25,553 bases of DNA, from NCBI GenBank assembly GCA_948688495.1, contig CAPQSW010000036.1:10506-36058 (forward strand). Reading direction: 5' to 3'. Positions 13,599 to 21,369 of the stretch are shown here, one piece after another (the stretch's first letter is position 1; each line of letters opens with the position of its first letter). The position numbers were made by a program, and so were the translations under genes. The notes beneath the pieces were generated by a model. It was not told the DNA's origin, searched no databases, and saw only the letters and a list, made by a program, of their open reading frames with translations. The DNA comes from an uncultured Lachnospiraceae bacterium. Lineage in GTDB: Bacteria > Bacillota > Clostridia > Lachnospirales > Lachnospiraceae.

Positions 13599-14519
13599 AT
13601 GCAGCATTTAATGAGCCCGTTGGATTTGTCCGTAGAAGAACTGGACAAACTGCTTACTTTGGCAAACGACATTGAAAACAATCCCCCAAAATACGCCCAT
13701 GCATGCAAAGGGAAAAAGCTTGCAACCTGTTTTTATGAACCCAGCACCAGGACACGCCTGAGCTTTGAAGCCGCCATGCTAAATCTCGGCGGCAGCGTCC
13801 TCGGCTTTTCCAGTGCGGACAGCAGTTCCGCAGCGAAAGGCGAAAGCGTTTCTGATACCATCCGTGTAATTTCCTGCTATGCTGACATCTGCGCCATGCG
13901 CCATCCCAAGGAAGGTGCTCCGCTGGTTGCTTCCCAAAAATCCACAATTCCAGTCATTAACGCAGGAGACGGCGGACATCAGCATCCCACCCAGACCCTG
14001 ACCGATCTGCTCACTATCCGTTCCCTCAAAGGACGCCTTGACAATCTCACGATTGGCCTATGCGGCGATTTGAAGTTTGGCCGTACCGTCCATTCACTGA
14101 TTCATGCATTAATCCGTTACCCTAACATCAAATTTACATTGATTTCCCCGGAGGAACTACGGGTTCCCAGCTATATCCGCGAGGATATTTTACACAAAAA
14201 TCATATCCCCTTCGTGGAAGTGGAACGTTTAGAAGACGCTATGGCAGACTTAGATATCCTCTACATGACCAGAGTACAAAAGGAACGCTTCTTTAACGAG
14301 GATGATTATGTACGGATGAAAGATTTTTATATCCTCAACAAGAAAAAAATGACCCTTGCCAAAGACGATATGATTGTCATGCATCCTCTGCCCAGGGTTA
14401 ACGAAATTTCCGTAGAGGTGGACGATGATCCCAGAGCCGCTTATTTCAGACAGGCTAAGTACGGTGTTTATGTGCGAATGGCACTTATTCTTACATTACT
14501 GGAGGTAGAAGTATGTTAA
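13599..14519 (+). CDS. pyrB: Aspartate carbamoyltransferase catalytic subunit
   Basis: 306 residues, the usual length. It condenses carbamoyl phosphate with aspartate, the committed step of pyrimidine synthesis, in the cytoplasm. The carbamoyl phosphate site STRTR is at 49-53 (YEPSTRTRLSFE); the mobile lysine loop is SSSAAKGES (~74-82); GGHQHPTQTLTD is at ~130-141; the aspartate-site HPLPRVNEI lies near 264-272. AGGAG is 7 nt upstream of the ATG. It overlaps pyrI by 7 nt, consistent with coupled synthesis of a holoenzyme with regulatory chains. Confidence 0.96.
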   Translation: MQHLMSPLDLSVEELDKLLTLANDIENNPPKYAHACKGKKLATCFYEPSTRTRLSFEAAMLNLGGSVLGFSSADSSSAAKGESVSDTIRVISCYADICAMRHPKEGAPLVASQKSTIPVINAGDGGHQHPTQTLTDLLTIRSLKGRLDNLTIGLCGDLKFGRTVHSLIHALIRYPNIKFTLISPEELRVPSYIREDILHKNHIPFVEVERLEDAMADLDILYMTRVQKERFFNEDDYVRMKDFYILNKKKMTLAKDDMIVMHPLPRVNEISVEVDDDPRAAYFRQAKYGVYVRMALILTLLEVEVC

Positions 14520-14977
14520 ATGTAGGCGCAATTACGGAGGGATTTGTATTAGATCACATCCAGGCTGGAACCAGCCTTTCCCTCTATTACGACTTGAAAT
14601 TAGATGAGCTTGACTGCTGTGTTGCCATTATTAAGAATGCCCGCAGCAACAAAATGGGAAAAAAAGATATTCTCAAGGTGGAATGTGATATTGACGCGGT
14701 GGATTTGGACGTACTGGGTTTCATCGACCATAATATCACCGTTAATATAATCAAAGGAGAAAAAGTTGTGGAAAAGCGTGTGCTCCAGCTTCCCAAGGAA
14801 ATCAAAAATGTCATCCACTGCCGAAATCCCCGTTGCATTACTTCCATTGAGCAGGAGCTGGATCAGATTTTCCTTTTGACAGACGAAACCACGGAGACAT
14901 ACCGTTGCAAATACTGCGAAGAAAAATATAAGGGCCAAAAGGGACAGCGGGTCCGTATGCGGACGCATTCACGGTGA
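14513..14977 (+). CDS. pyrI: Aspartate carbamoyltransferase regulatory subunit
   Basis: 154 residues, the normal size for PyrI. The N-terminal allosteric nucleotide domain (1-95) begins MLNVGAITEGFVLDHI. The C-terminal zinc domain carries the four structural cysteines, C103 and C108 (CRNPRC) and C132 and C135 (CKYC), which bind Zn and contact the catalytic chain. GGAGG lies 7 nt upstream inside the end of pyrB. Its presence implies an E. coli-like c6r6 enzyme with nucleotide feedback. The last residues are basic (QRVRMRTHSR). Confidence 0.95.
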   Translation: MLNVGAITEGFVLDHIQAGTSLSLYYDLKLDELDCCVAIIKNARSNKMGKKDILKVECDIDAVDLDVLGFIDHNITVNIIKGEKVVEKRVLQLPKEIKNVIHCRNPRCITSIEQELDQIFLLTDETTETYRCKYCEEKYKGQKGQRVRMRTHSR

Positions 14978-15011
14978 ATCCGCTTCCATTGAACAGCACA
15001 AAGTGAACAAA

Positions 15012-15031
15012 CCCATTCTACTGAGAATGGG
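15012..15031. terminator. Possible bidirectional terminator between pyrI and the zinc-ribbon gene
   Basis: CCCATTCT-ACTG-AGAATGGG is a perfect 8-bp stem with a 4-nt loop between two converging genes. The plus strand lacks a U-run after it; the minus strand is followed by TTTGTTCACTTTG, weakly U-rich. A second small stem GCCGC-GCCGAGT-GCGGC (15043-15059) lies next to it. Confidence 0.45.
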
Positions 15032-15064
15032 CTTGCATACTTTGCCGCGCCGAGTGCGGCCGCT

Positions 15065-15460
15065 TTAACTTTTCTTTATGAACTCTGTCTTACACTTTGG
15101 ACAGGTAATACAAATCTTCCCCTTGCCTTTCGGCACACGCACCTTCTGCCTGCAGGATGGACATTTATAAAAATGATATGTCTTGCTCTGCTTAAGATGC
15201 TCCTTCTTACGATTCCACTTAACCGCCAGCTTATAACGCCAGTTGAGATACTTCTGATTCTCCGCATATCTCTGCGTAGTCTTCCTGGACATCATGCGGT
15301 AATACTCATACCCCATCAATCCTAAGGCTAGAATATAGAAAATGTCCCATCTGGTAAACAGGGAAACCACCAGGAATACAACGGATATCCCCATCAATAT
15401 CTGACCAAGCTGGTCGGCGCCATATCTTCCCATCATAAAATGCTGTATCTTCTGCTTCAT
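15065..15460 (-). CDS. Small membrane protein with C-terminal zinc ribbon
   Basis: 131 residues from the ATG at 15460, which has GGAG 8 nt upstream; earlier in-frame ATGs have none. It starts MKQKIQHFMMGRYGADQL, an N-terminus I associate with a small Lachnospiraceae family. Two close membrane segments (~20-36 and ~39-55) are followed by a basic cytoplasmic stretch (~60-97) and a zinc ribbon CPSC (~100-103) and CPKC (~120-123), with ICITCPKCKTEF near the end. The ribbon resembles MJ0042-type finger domains. The function is unknown; a membrane-tethered nucleic acid or protein adaptor is possible. Confidence 0.82.
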   Translation of the reverse strand: MKQKIQHFMMGRYGADQLGQILMGISVVFLVVSLFTRWDIFYILALGLMGYEYYRMMSRKTTQRYAENQKYLNWRYKLAVKWNRKKEHLKQSKTYHFYKCPSCRQKVRVPKGKGKICITCPKCKTEFIKKS

Positions 15461-15562
15461 ACGGTTATCTCCCATGTAATCTGTTTTCTTCATGGTAACG
15501 CAGACAAAGCAGGAAGTCAATGGTGTTATTTTCTTTTAAGAATTGTTTATAAATATGTTATA

Positions 15563-15910
15563 AATAAGCAGGGCGGTAAGCCGGGTTATGTCATGGATAA
15601 TCATCTATCTAGCCTGGCTGTTACCAGCCAGGTCCAGCAACCTACCTGAAGCTGGCGGGCCACGTCAACGCTTCTGTTCGGTCTTGCTTCGGATGGGGTT
15701 TACATGTGCCCTGTCTGTTACCAGACAGGCGGTAGTCTCTTACACTGCCCTTCCACCCTTACTGCCATCATGGCAGCGGTATATTTCTGTTGCACTGTCC
15801 TTGGAGTCACCTCCACCGGCCGTTAACCGGCATCCTGCCCTATGAAGCCCGGACTTTCCTCACCTGCGGTCTTTCGACACCTGCAGCCGCGATTATCTGC
15901 CCTACTTATT
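15563..15910 (-). ncRNA. rnpB: RNase P RNA (type A)
   Basis: On the minus strand the conserved elements of the catalytic RNA that matures tRNA 5' ends appear in the right order: GAGGAAAGTCCGGGC (P4 5' strand region, near 15860), ACAGTGCAACAGAAATATAC, GTAAGAGACTACCG, GTAAACCCCA, GAAGCAAGACCGAACAG, AGGTAGGTTGCT, TAGATAGATGATTATC, and the 3' ACATAACCCGGCTTA. The ends can form P1: ATAAGTAGGGC (5') with GCCCTGCTTAT (3'), 11 pairs including one G-U. The ends given are set by P1 and are approximate to a few bases. No protein genes are credible here. The 5' end lies at the stop codon of the AraC-type gene, so its promoter must be inside that gene unless the two are co-transcribed. Confidence 0.95.
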
Positions 15911-16829
15911 CTAACCATCCTTTTAATACTTTCGTCTGGTAACTTACAAACTCCTGGTCTGTTATTGATTTCAACCGCCACTGCTTGGGCGATTCTCCGA
16001 CAATCTTTTTGAAATTCCTCTCAAAAGTTGAAACAGAAGTATATCCAACCTTCCAGGCAAGGTCGTTCACGGATACATCCTTCTTATGGAGAAAATCACA
16101 AGCCTTCTGAATCCGAACAGTATTGATATATTCTAACGGAGAGGTATTCATGCATCCTCTGAATAACTTGCGAAAATGTGGTTCACTGATGCTGCAGACT
16201 TCAGCTAATGACTTAATCTTTATCTCCTCCTGATAATGTTCTTCTATATATACTAACGCTGGACGTATTTTCTCAATATGCAGCGACTGTTTCTTATCAA
16301 TACCAGACATATACTGGTTTAAACGCATCAGCTCCTGAAGTAAAACAAACATATAACCGCACACTGCCTCCCGGTTCAACATTTTCTGTTGCCGGTTCTC
16401 CTCTAAAATGGCGCGCACTACGCCAGACAATCCCGGATAATCCTCCGATTCAATCATAATCGGAAATTGTGTAATCTGATCCAAAATACGCATCCCATTA
16501 TATACATCCGACTGATAGCTTCGTTCCACAAATCCTGCAAAATCAAGATACAGCCATTCCCAGCGACAAACACTTCCTCCTCTGCTATGTACACCGTGGG
16601 GAAAATTGCTCGGGATAAGAGAAATTGTACCAGCCTTGTATGGCTCTGACTTATCACCCAGAAACACCACGCCCTCCCCATAATAGCAATAACCAATTTC
16701 ATAGTAATTGTGAAAATGCTGTTCTCCGGTACGGTAGGTTGTAATCCAGCTTTTCCCCAGCAATGCCAAATCATATCTGCCCATCGGCATCTCATAATAA
16801 CGGAATTCCTCTACCTTCCTTTGTGTCAT
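15906..16829 (-). CDS. AraC-family transcriptional regulator
   Basis: 307 residues. The N-terminal ~150 residues are an AraC-type cupin sensor (HFHNYYEIGYCYYGEGVVFL, then GTISLIPSNFPHGVHS), which usually binds a sugar or related small ligand. The C-terminal ~190-295 has two helix-turn-helix units (IKSLAEVCSISEPHFRKLFR, then SPLEYINTVRIQKACDFL; VNDLAWKVGYTSVSTFERNF, then KKIVGESPKQWR). The start has GAGGA 8 nt upstream. No transport or catabolic operon lies next to it, so the target is not clear. The last codons and TAA overlap the 5' end of rnpB. Confidence 0.92.
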   Translation of the reverse strand: MTQRKVEEFRYYEMPMGRYDLALLGKSWITTYRTGEQHFHNYYEIGYCYYGEGVVFLGDKSEPYKAGTISLIPSNFPHGVHSRGGSVCRWEWLYLDFAGFVERSYQSDVYNGMRILDQITQFPIMIESEDYPGLSGVVRAILEENRQQKMLNREAVCGYMFVLLQELMRLNQYMSGIDKKQSLHIEKIRPALVYIEEHYQEEIKIKSLAEVCSISEPHFRKLFRGCMNTSPLEYINTVRIQKACDFLHKKDVSVNDLAWKVGYTSVSTFERNFKKIVGESPKQWRLKSITDQEFVSYQTKVLKGWLE

Positions 16830-16868
16830 AATCTTGTCCTCTACATTACTTCTTTGGCTGTTCTACAA

Positions 16869-16909
16869 GACCTAAGGCATCCTCCCGCAAGCGGGTCCCC
16901 CCTTAGGTC
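16869..16909 (-). terminator. Hairpin at the stop codon of the uridine kinase-like gene
   Basis: GACCTAAGG (minus strand 16909-16901) pairs with CCTTAGGTC (16877-16869), with an inner CCCG-CTTG-CGGG stem. The outer stem begins inside the TGA stop codon. What follows (TTGTAGAAC) has no U-run, so termination is uncertain; it may instead protect the 3' end. Confidence 0.45.
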
Positions 16910-18572
16910 AAACATTAAAACAACTCCCGCCAATAAACTCCCGCAAAATCGAGTTCTTTCCAATATCCTCGCTTGGCACCGGAAGAAAATAGTCCAGGAA
17001 TTTCAACAGCCGCTTCGCCTCCACATATTCCGGGCAGCTCTTGTCAATCTCAAATAACAACGGCTCCGCATACTGTTTTAAAACAGCAAGCTCATAGATC
17101 AACGCAGAGTTAAACATGATATCCGCTTCCTCCTGGAACGGAAAAATATACTGTTCCTCGCCTTTTCGCACAGAGCCCCACATTGCAATCGTCTCCCTGG
17201 CAGTAAGATTTCTGGTGCGGGCGTCCCGAACCATCCGCCGAATCATCCTTCCGTCTGTTGTGGGCAAACTGTTATGTTCATCAATATTTAACTGTGTCAA
17301 CGCACTGATATAAATTTTCAATTTGCTGGACTTTGGCAGGGAATACGAGAGTTTGTCATTCAGTCCATGAATTCCCTCCAGCACTAAAATATCATTTTTC
17401 CCAAGCTGCTTATATATGCCCTTATATTCACGCTTTCCCGTACGGAAATTATAAACGGGAAGTTCCACCCGTTCGCCTGCCAGCAGTGCAGACATGTCAT
17501 GATTAAACAATTCGATATCCAAAGCTTCCAAGCATTCAAAATTATATGTCCCATCGGGATGCTTGGGGGTATCCACCCGGTCAACATAATAATCATCCAG
17601 CGCAATCGGGTGCGGCTTTAACCCCTGCGCCATCATCTGTATGGAAAGCCTGTGTGAAAAAGTAGTCTTCCCGGAAGACGATGGTCCCGCAATCATGACA
17701 AATTTCTTATCCGGCATAGCGGCAATCTCCTCTGCCATCCTGCCAATTTTACGCTCCATCAGTGCTTCCGACACAAGAATTACATCCCGGATACGCCCCT
17801 GGGCAATGGCATCGTTCAATGCCCCAATGGTTCCTATATCCAGCTTCTCCCCCCATTCCGCAGATTCCCGCAACACATGGAACAATTTGTGGGAAGGGAC
17901 AAACTCTGAAGGTGTCTTTGTGTCCTTGTCTGGGAAAAGCAGCACAAAACCTCCTGCATACAATTCCAGCTCGAAATACCTAAGATAACCCGTATCAGGC
18001 ACCATGTAACCATAGAAATAATCCTCATACCTGCCAATACTGTATATATTCACTTTGGAACTGCGCCGATAGGCAAACAGACGTTCCTTGTCATGCATGC
18101 CCAGATCCCGGAACAACGCGACTGCCTCATCCGTAGAAATGCTTTTCTTCTGAATGGGTATCTTTTCCTCTGCCATTTTAAGCATCTTTTCTTTTAGTCT
18201 GGAAATATAAGCCTCATCCGGCTTCCTCCCAGATAATTCACAATAATATCCCTGACTGATGGAATGCTCTACCCGCACAGAGACAGATTCTCCATCTTCC
18301 TCAGACAGAATGTGGATCGCACGCTGCATCATAAACGTCACACTGCGCCGGTAGGCTTTCCTTCCCGCCCGGTCCTTTGTTGTCACAAAAGTAAGCTCTC
18401 CATCCGCCTTCACAGTCTTATGTAATTCTTTCAAACGGTTGTTAAACATCACCAACACGATATCATCCTCATATTCCGGCTGATATTCCCGGGCAAGCTC
18501 TGAAAATAATATGCCGCTGGGATAACTCTTTTTCACCCCATTCACGATAAGCTGACATGTTCCTTTTTTCAT
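16908..18572 (-). CDS. TGS-domain uridine kinase-like nucleoside kinase
   Basis: 554 residues from the ATG at 18572 (AGGAGG 5 nt upstream; an ATG 15 nt earlier would contain that site). The N-terminal ~1-65 is TGS-like (CQLIVNGVKKSYPSG, then NRLKELHKTVKADGELTFVT), ~66-240 resembles the second additional domain/editing-like part of threonyl-tRNA synthetase, and ~285-500 is a phosphoribulokinase/uridine kinase fold with Walker A GPSSSGKTTFS (~293-303), the acceptor-site DDYYVDRVDTPKHPDGTYNF and LEGIHGLND. It is thought to phosphorylate uridine or a related nucleoside using a nucleoside triphosphate. This fused form is a standard clostridial protein. It follows the Nif3-like gene by 14 nt. Confidence 0.9.
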   Translation of the reverse strand: MKKGTCQLIVNGVKKSYPSGILFSELAREYQPEYEDDIVLVMFNNRLKELHKTVKADGELTFVTTKDRAGRKAYRRSVTFMMQRAIHILSEEDGESVSVRVEHSISQGYYCELSGRKPDEAYISRLKEKMLKMAEEKIPIQKKSISTDEAVALFRDLGMHDKERLFAYRRSSKVNIYSIGRYEDYFYGYMVPDTGYLRYFELELYAGGFVLLFPDKDTKTPSEFVPSHKLFHVLRESAEWGEKLDIGTIGALNDAIAQGRIRDVILVSEALMERKIGRMAEEIAAMPDKKFVMIAGPSSSGKTTFSHRLSIQMMAQGLKPHPIALDDYYVDRVDTPKHPDGTYNFECLEALDIELFNHDMSALLAGERVELPVYNFRTGKREYKGIYKQLGKNDILVLEGIHGLNDKLSYSLPKSSKLKIYISALTQLNIDEHNSLPTTDGRMIRRMVRDARTRNLTARETIAMWGSVRKGEEQYIFPFQEEADIMFNSALIYELAVLKQYAEPLLFEIDKSCPEYVEAKRLLKFLDYFLPVPSEDIGKNSILREFIGGSCFNV

Positions 18573-18586
18573 CCTGTCCTCCTGCA

Positions 18587-19369
18587 TTATATATAATGAA
18601 ACGGCTGTTTCACCGGCTGACCGGCAATTTCAATTCCTGCTGTCCTGTCCCTGAGATACTGTACCATATAGGGAATAAACATTTTTTCCACTCCATAATG
18701 TCCTGCATCAATTATGGCAAGACCCTGGTCCGACGCATCAATTCCCTCATGGTGGTCAATGTCTCCAGTAATAAGCACCTCTGCTCCGGCACGTATGGCA
18801 TGGGAAATAACACTCTTGCCAGATCCTGGACAAATTGCAGCCTTCCTCACTGTTTTCTTCAAATTACCAAATACTTTTACCGTATCCACTGCAAAGACCC
18901 GTTTTACACACGAAACACAGTCTTCCAAGGTCATTTGATCCGGCAGCAGACCGACCCTTCCTATCCCCTCTGCAGACTCCTTATGCAAACAGGTAACATC
19001 CAATACTTCACAATCAGACAGCATCATCCTCTCTGCAGCGAGACTTGCCATGCCCTTTACATCAAAATTCGTATGCATGGCATAACAGGAAATGTTATTC
19101 TGAATCAGTTTCACCACACGTCTCCCTATAAGGTCATGGGTATTTACCTTTTTCAATCCCTTAAAAATCATCGGGTGATGTGTCAACAGCAAATCTGCAT
19201 GCTCCTCTGCCGCCTCTAAAATCGTTTCCTCTGTTGCATCCAAGGCTATGTAAATCTTATTAATTTCCTGATCATAATCCCCTACCAAAAGTCCCACATT
19301 GTCCCAATCACAGGCAAATTCCTCCGGTGACTGCTCCTGTAACAATGTTATGATTTCACGGCACGTCAT
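18587..19369 (-). CDS. Nif3-like dinuclear metal-centre protein (GTP cyclohydrolase I type 2/YqfO family)
   Basis: 260 residues, the short form of the family without the inserted PII-like domain. Metal ligands are visible: the THHP pair (H64, H65), AMHTNFD (~97-103) and, near the C-terminus, DAGHYGVEK with GDIDHHEG. These cluster in a hexameric ring. The biochemical role is still poorly defined; a folate-related hydrolase and a chaperone-like role have been proposed for relatives. GGAG lies 8 nt before the ATG. In this order after trmK it matches the usual rpoD-trmK-nif3 arrangement of Firmicutes. Confidence 0.92.
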   Translation of the reverse strand: MTCREIITLLQEQSPEEFACDWDNVGLLVGDYDQEINKIYIALDATEETILEAAEEHADLLLTHHPMIFKGLKKVNTHDLIGRRVVKLIQNNISCYAMHTNFDVKGMASLAAERMMLSDCEVLDVTCLHKESAEGIGRVGLLPDQMTLEDCVSCVKRVFAVDTVKVFGNLKKTVRKAAICPGSGKSVISHAIRAGAEVLITGDIDHHEGIDASDQGLAIIDAGHYGVEKMFIPYMVQYLRDRTAGIEIAGQPVKQPFHYI

Positions 19370-19406
19370 AATTCCTGCTCCTCTCTGATATATCGGGTAA
19401 ATATAT

Positions 19407-20150
19407 TTATGTCTGCCATAATCCCAATAATCCGTCTATCTCCGAAAGTTCCAACAAAATCTGCTCCTTGCGCTTTGATACGTCCTGTCTGGCATTCTCC
19501 CCAAGGCATTTTAATATTTTCTGTTTCTGCGCCCGCTGATATTCTAAATACTGACGGAGCACAGGATGCCGGCGCGCTATCAGCAACGCGCCATATTTCA
19601 AGGAAGAAGGCCCTATCTTAGCCCATTCGCCCCAAACGTCGTCTTCTACATAAGCATTCCGTGTGCCATCCTTAGCCCATCGTGCCGCCATCATACTATA
19701 GAATTTTCCATCTTCGTATACCATATCTTCCTCGGTGATTTGATACCCATGCTCCATAAGATAACGTCGGAAAGACAAAAGCTCTGATTGCGGCTGTAAC
19801 ACCAGACGCTTTGCTGCATGCGCTGCATCTTTGCCCTCATCCAAAATCCGCATCATAAGCGCTCCGCCCATCCCGGCAATCACAAGTACCTCCGCCTCTT
19901 TCGGCTGAAGTCCGATAAGTCCGTCTGAACGGCGGGTTTCAATTTGAGCCTCCAGATGAAACTGGCGGATATGCTCCTTAGCCCGCAGCAGCGGTCCCTC
20001 ATTTACATCCATGGCAATTGCCTTTTCTGCTTTCCCAGAAGATATTAAATAAACCGGTATGTATCCATGATCTGTCCCTACATCTGCCACAACCCTGGCT
20101 TCTCCCGCCAGATTTGCAACGGCCCCAAGTCTTTTTGATAATTGAATCAT
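19407..20150 (-). CDS. trmK: tRNA (adenine(22)-N(1))-methyltransferase
   Basis: 247 residues. The Rossmann SAM-binding motif VADVGTDHGYIPVYL (~21-35), the acidic end of strand 2 (AIAMDVNEGPL), and the family motif VIAGMGGALMMRIL (~90-103) followed by LVLQPQSE are all typical of TrmK, which methylates N1 of A22 in tRNA-Ser and tRNA-Tyr in Gram-positive bacteria. The C-terminal part is a coiled helical pair (VLRQYLEYQRAQKQKILKCL). It begins 8 nt after the rpoD stop codon. Confidence 0.93.
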   Translation of the reverse strand: MIQLSKRLGAVANLAGEARVVADVGTDHGYIPVYLISSGKAEKAIAMDVNEGPLLRAKEHIRQFHLEAQIETRRSDGLIGLQPKEAEVLVIAGMGGALMMRILDEGKDAAHAAKRLVLQPQSELLSFRRYLMEHGYQITEEDMVYEDGKFYSMMAARWAKDGTRNAYVEDDVWGEWAKIGPSSLKYGALLIARRHPVLRQYLEYQRAQKQKILKCLGENARQDVSKRKEQILLELSEIDGLLGLWQT

Positions 20151-20158
20151 ACGCTTCC

Positions 20159-21262
20159 TTATTCTAAATAATCTTTCAGTTTCCTGCTTCGGCTGGGATG
20201 ACGCAGCTTACGCAGTGCCTTTGCTTCAATCTGACGAATACGCTCCCTCGTCACATTGAATTCTTTTCCGACTTCTTCTAAGGTCCGCGCCCGTCCATCA
20301 TCCAGACCAAAACGCAGGCGCAAAACTTTCTGCTCCCGCTCTGTCAATGTACTAAGCACTTCTACCAATTGCTCCTTTAACAAGGTAAATGCCGCGGCCT
20401 CGGCCGGAACCGGCACGTTATCATCCTGGATAAAGTCACCCAGATGGCTGTCTTCTTCCTCTCCAATCGGGGTCTCCAAGGATACCGGTTCCTGGGAAAT
20501 CTTTAAAATTTCCCGTACACGCTCTACCGGCATATTCATCTCTTCTGCAATTTCCTCTGGAGTCGGCTCACGCCCAAGTTCCTGCAATAACTGTCTGGAA
20601 ACGCGGATTAACTTGTTAATCGTCTCTACCATATGCACCGGGATGCGGATTGTCCTCGCCTGATCTGCAATTGCCCTGGTAATCGCCTGGCGAATCCACC
20701 AGGTTGCATATGTGGAAAATTTATATCCTTTACGGTAATCAAACTTTTCAACAGCCTTAATAAGACCCAGATTTCCTTCCTGAATCAAATCCAAAAACAG
20801 CATGCCGCGTCCAACGTAGCGTTTCGCAATGGATACAACCAGACGGAGATTTGCCTCTGCCAGACGTTTCTTTGCCTCCTGATCCCCCAACTCCATGCGT
20901 TTTGCCAGCTCTATTTCTTCTTCTGCACTAAGAAGCGCTACCTTTCCGATTTCTTTCAAATACATACGGACAGGGTCCTCAATGGAAATTCCGTCAGGAA
21001 CCGTGAGGTCGATATTCTCAACTTCCACCTCATCTTCTTCGTCAATAAGAATATCCTCCTCATCTTCCTCCTCGGAAATTCGCAGCACATCAATATTGTT
21101 GGTCTCCAGAAAATCTAGGATCTTTTCAAACTGTTCTGCATCCAACTCCATGTCATGAAAGAAATCATTAATCTCCTGATATTCCAGGACATTTTTTTTC
21201 TTTTTTGCTATTGATAACAATTCCTGCAGTTTCTCAACAAATTTTGCACTCTTTTCTTCCAT
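20159..21262 (-). CDS. rpoD: Primary RNA polymerase sigma factor (sigma-70/SigA)
   Basis: 367 residues from the ATG at 21262; GGAAGG lies upstream (the TTG extension includes it). The short region 1.1 is followed by a Glu/Asp stretch (~64-83), region 1.2 (DPVRMYLKEIG, ~96-106), region 2 (LRLVVSIAKRYVGRGMLFLD, then KFDYRKGYKFSTYATWWIRQ), region 3 (IRIPVHMVETINKLIRVSRQ) and region 4 (LTEREQKVLRLRFGL, then TLEEVGKEFNVTRERIRQIE). All parts needed for housekeeping promoter recognition are present, which supports the -35/-10 calls in this window. It follows dnaG by 107 nt; a TATAAT at 21319-21314 in that gap has no clear -35 partner. Confidence 0.97.
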   Translation of the reverse strand: MEEKSAKFVEKLQELLSIAKKKKNVLEYQEINDFFHDMELDAEQFEKILDFLETNNIDVLRISEEEDEEDILIDEEDEVEVENIDLTVPDGISIEDPVRMYLKEIGKVALLSAEEEIELAKRMELGDQEAKKRLAEANLRLVVSIAKRYVGRGMLFLDLIQEGNLGLIKAVEKFDYRKGYKFSTYATWWIRQAITRAIADQARTIRIPVHMVETINKLIRVSRQLLQELGREPTPEEIAEEMNMPVERVREILKISQEPVSLETPIGEEEDSHLGDFIQDDNVPVPAEAAAFTLLKEQLVEVLSTLTEREQKVLRLRFGLDDGRARTLEEVGKEFNVTRERIRQIEAKALRKLRHPSRSRKLKDYLE

Positions 21263-21369
21263 TTTGTTTCTTCCTTCCAATCGTTGTTTATATTTTGTCC
21301 TTTAATTCGTAGTATTATACGGGATTCCTATACGAACCGCTCACGCGGTATATGGAATGGTATCTGTAA

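Noticed and set aside
15588..15845. Plus-strand open frame of 85 codons
   Set aside because: It lies across the RNase P RNA gene, whose conserved elements explain the sequence.
21300..21345. Separate rpoD promoter in the dnaG-rpoD gap
   Set aside because: A good TATAAT is present, but there is no -35 match at 16-18 bp and no extended -10 TG.
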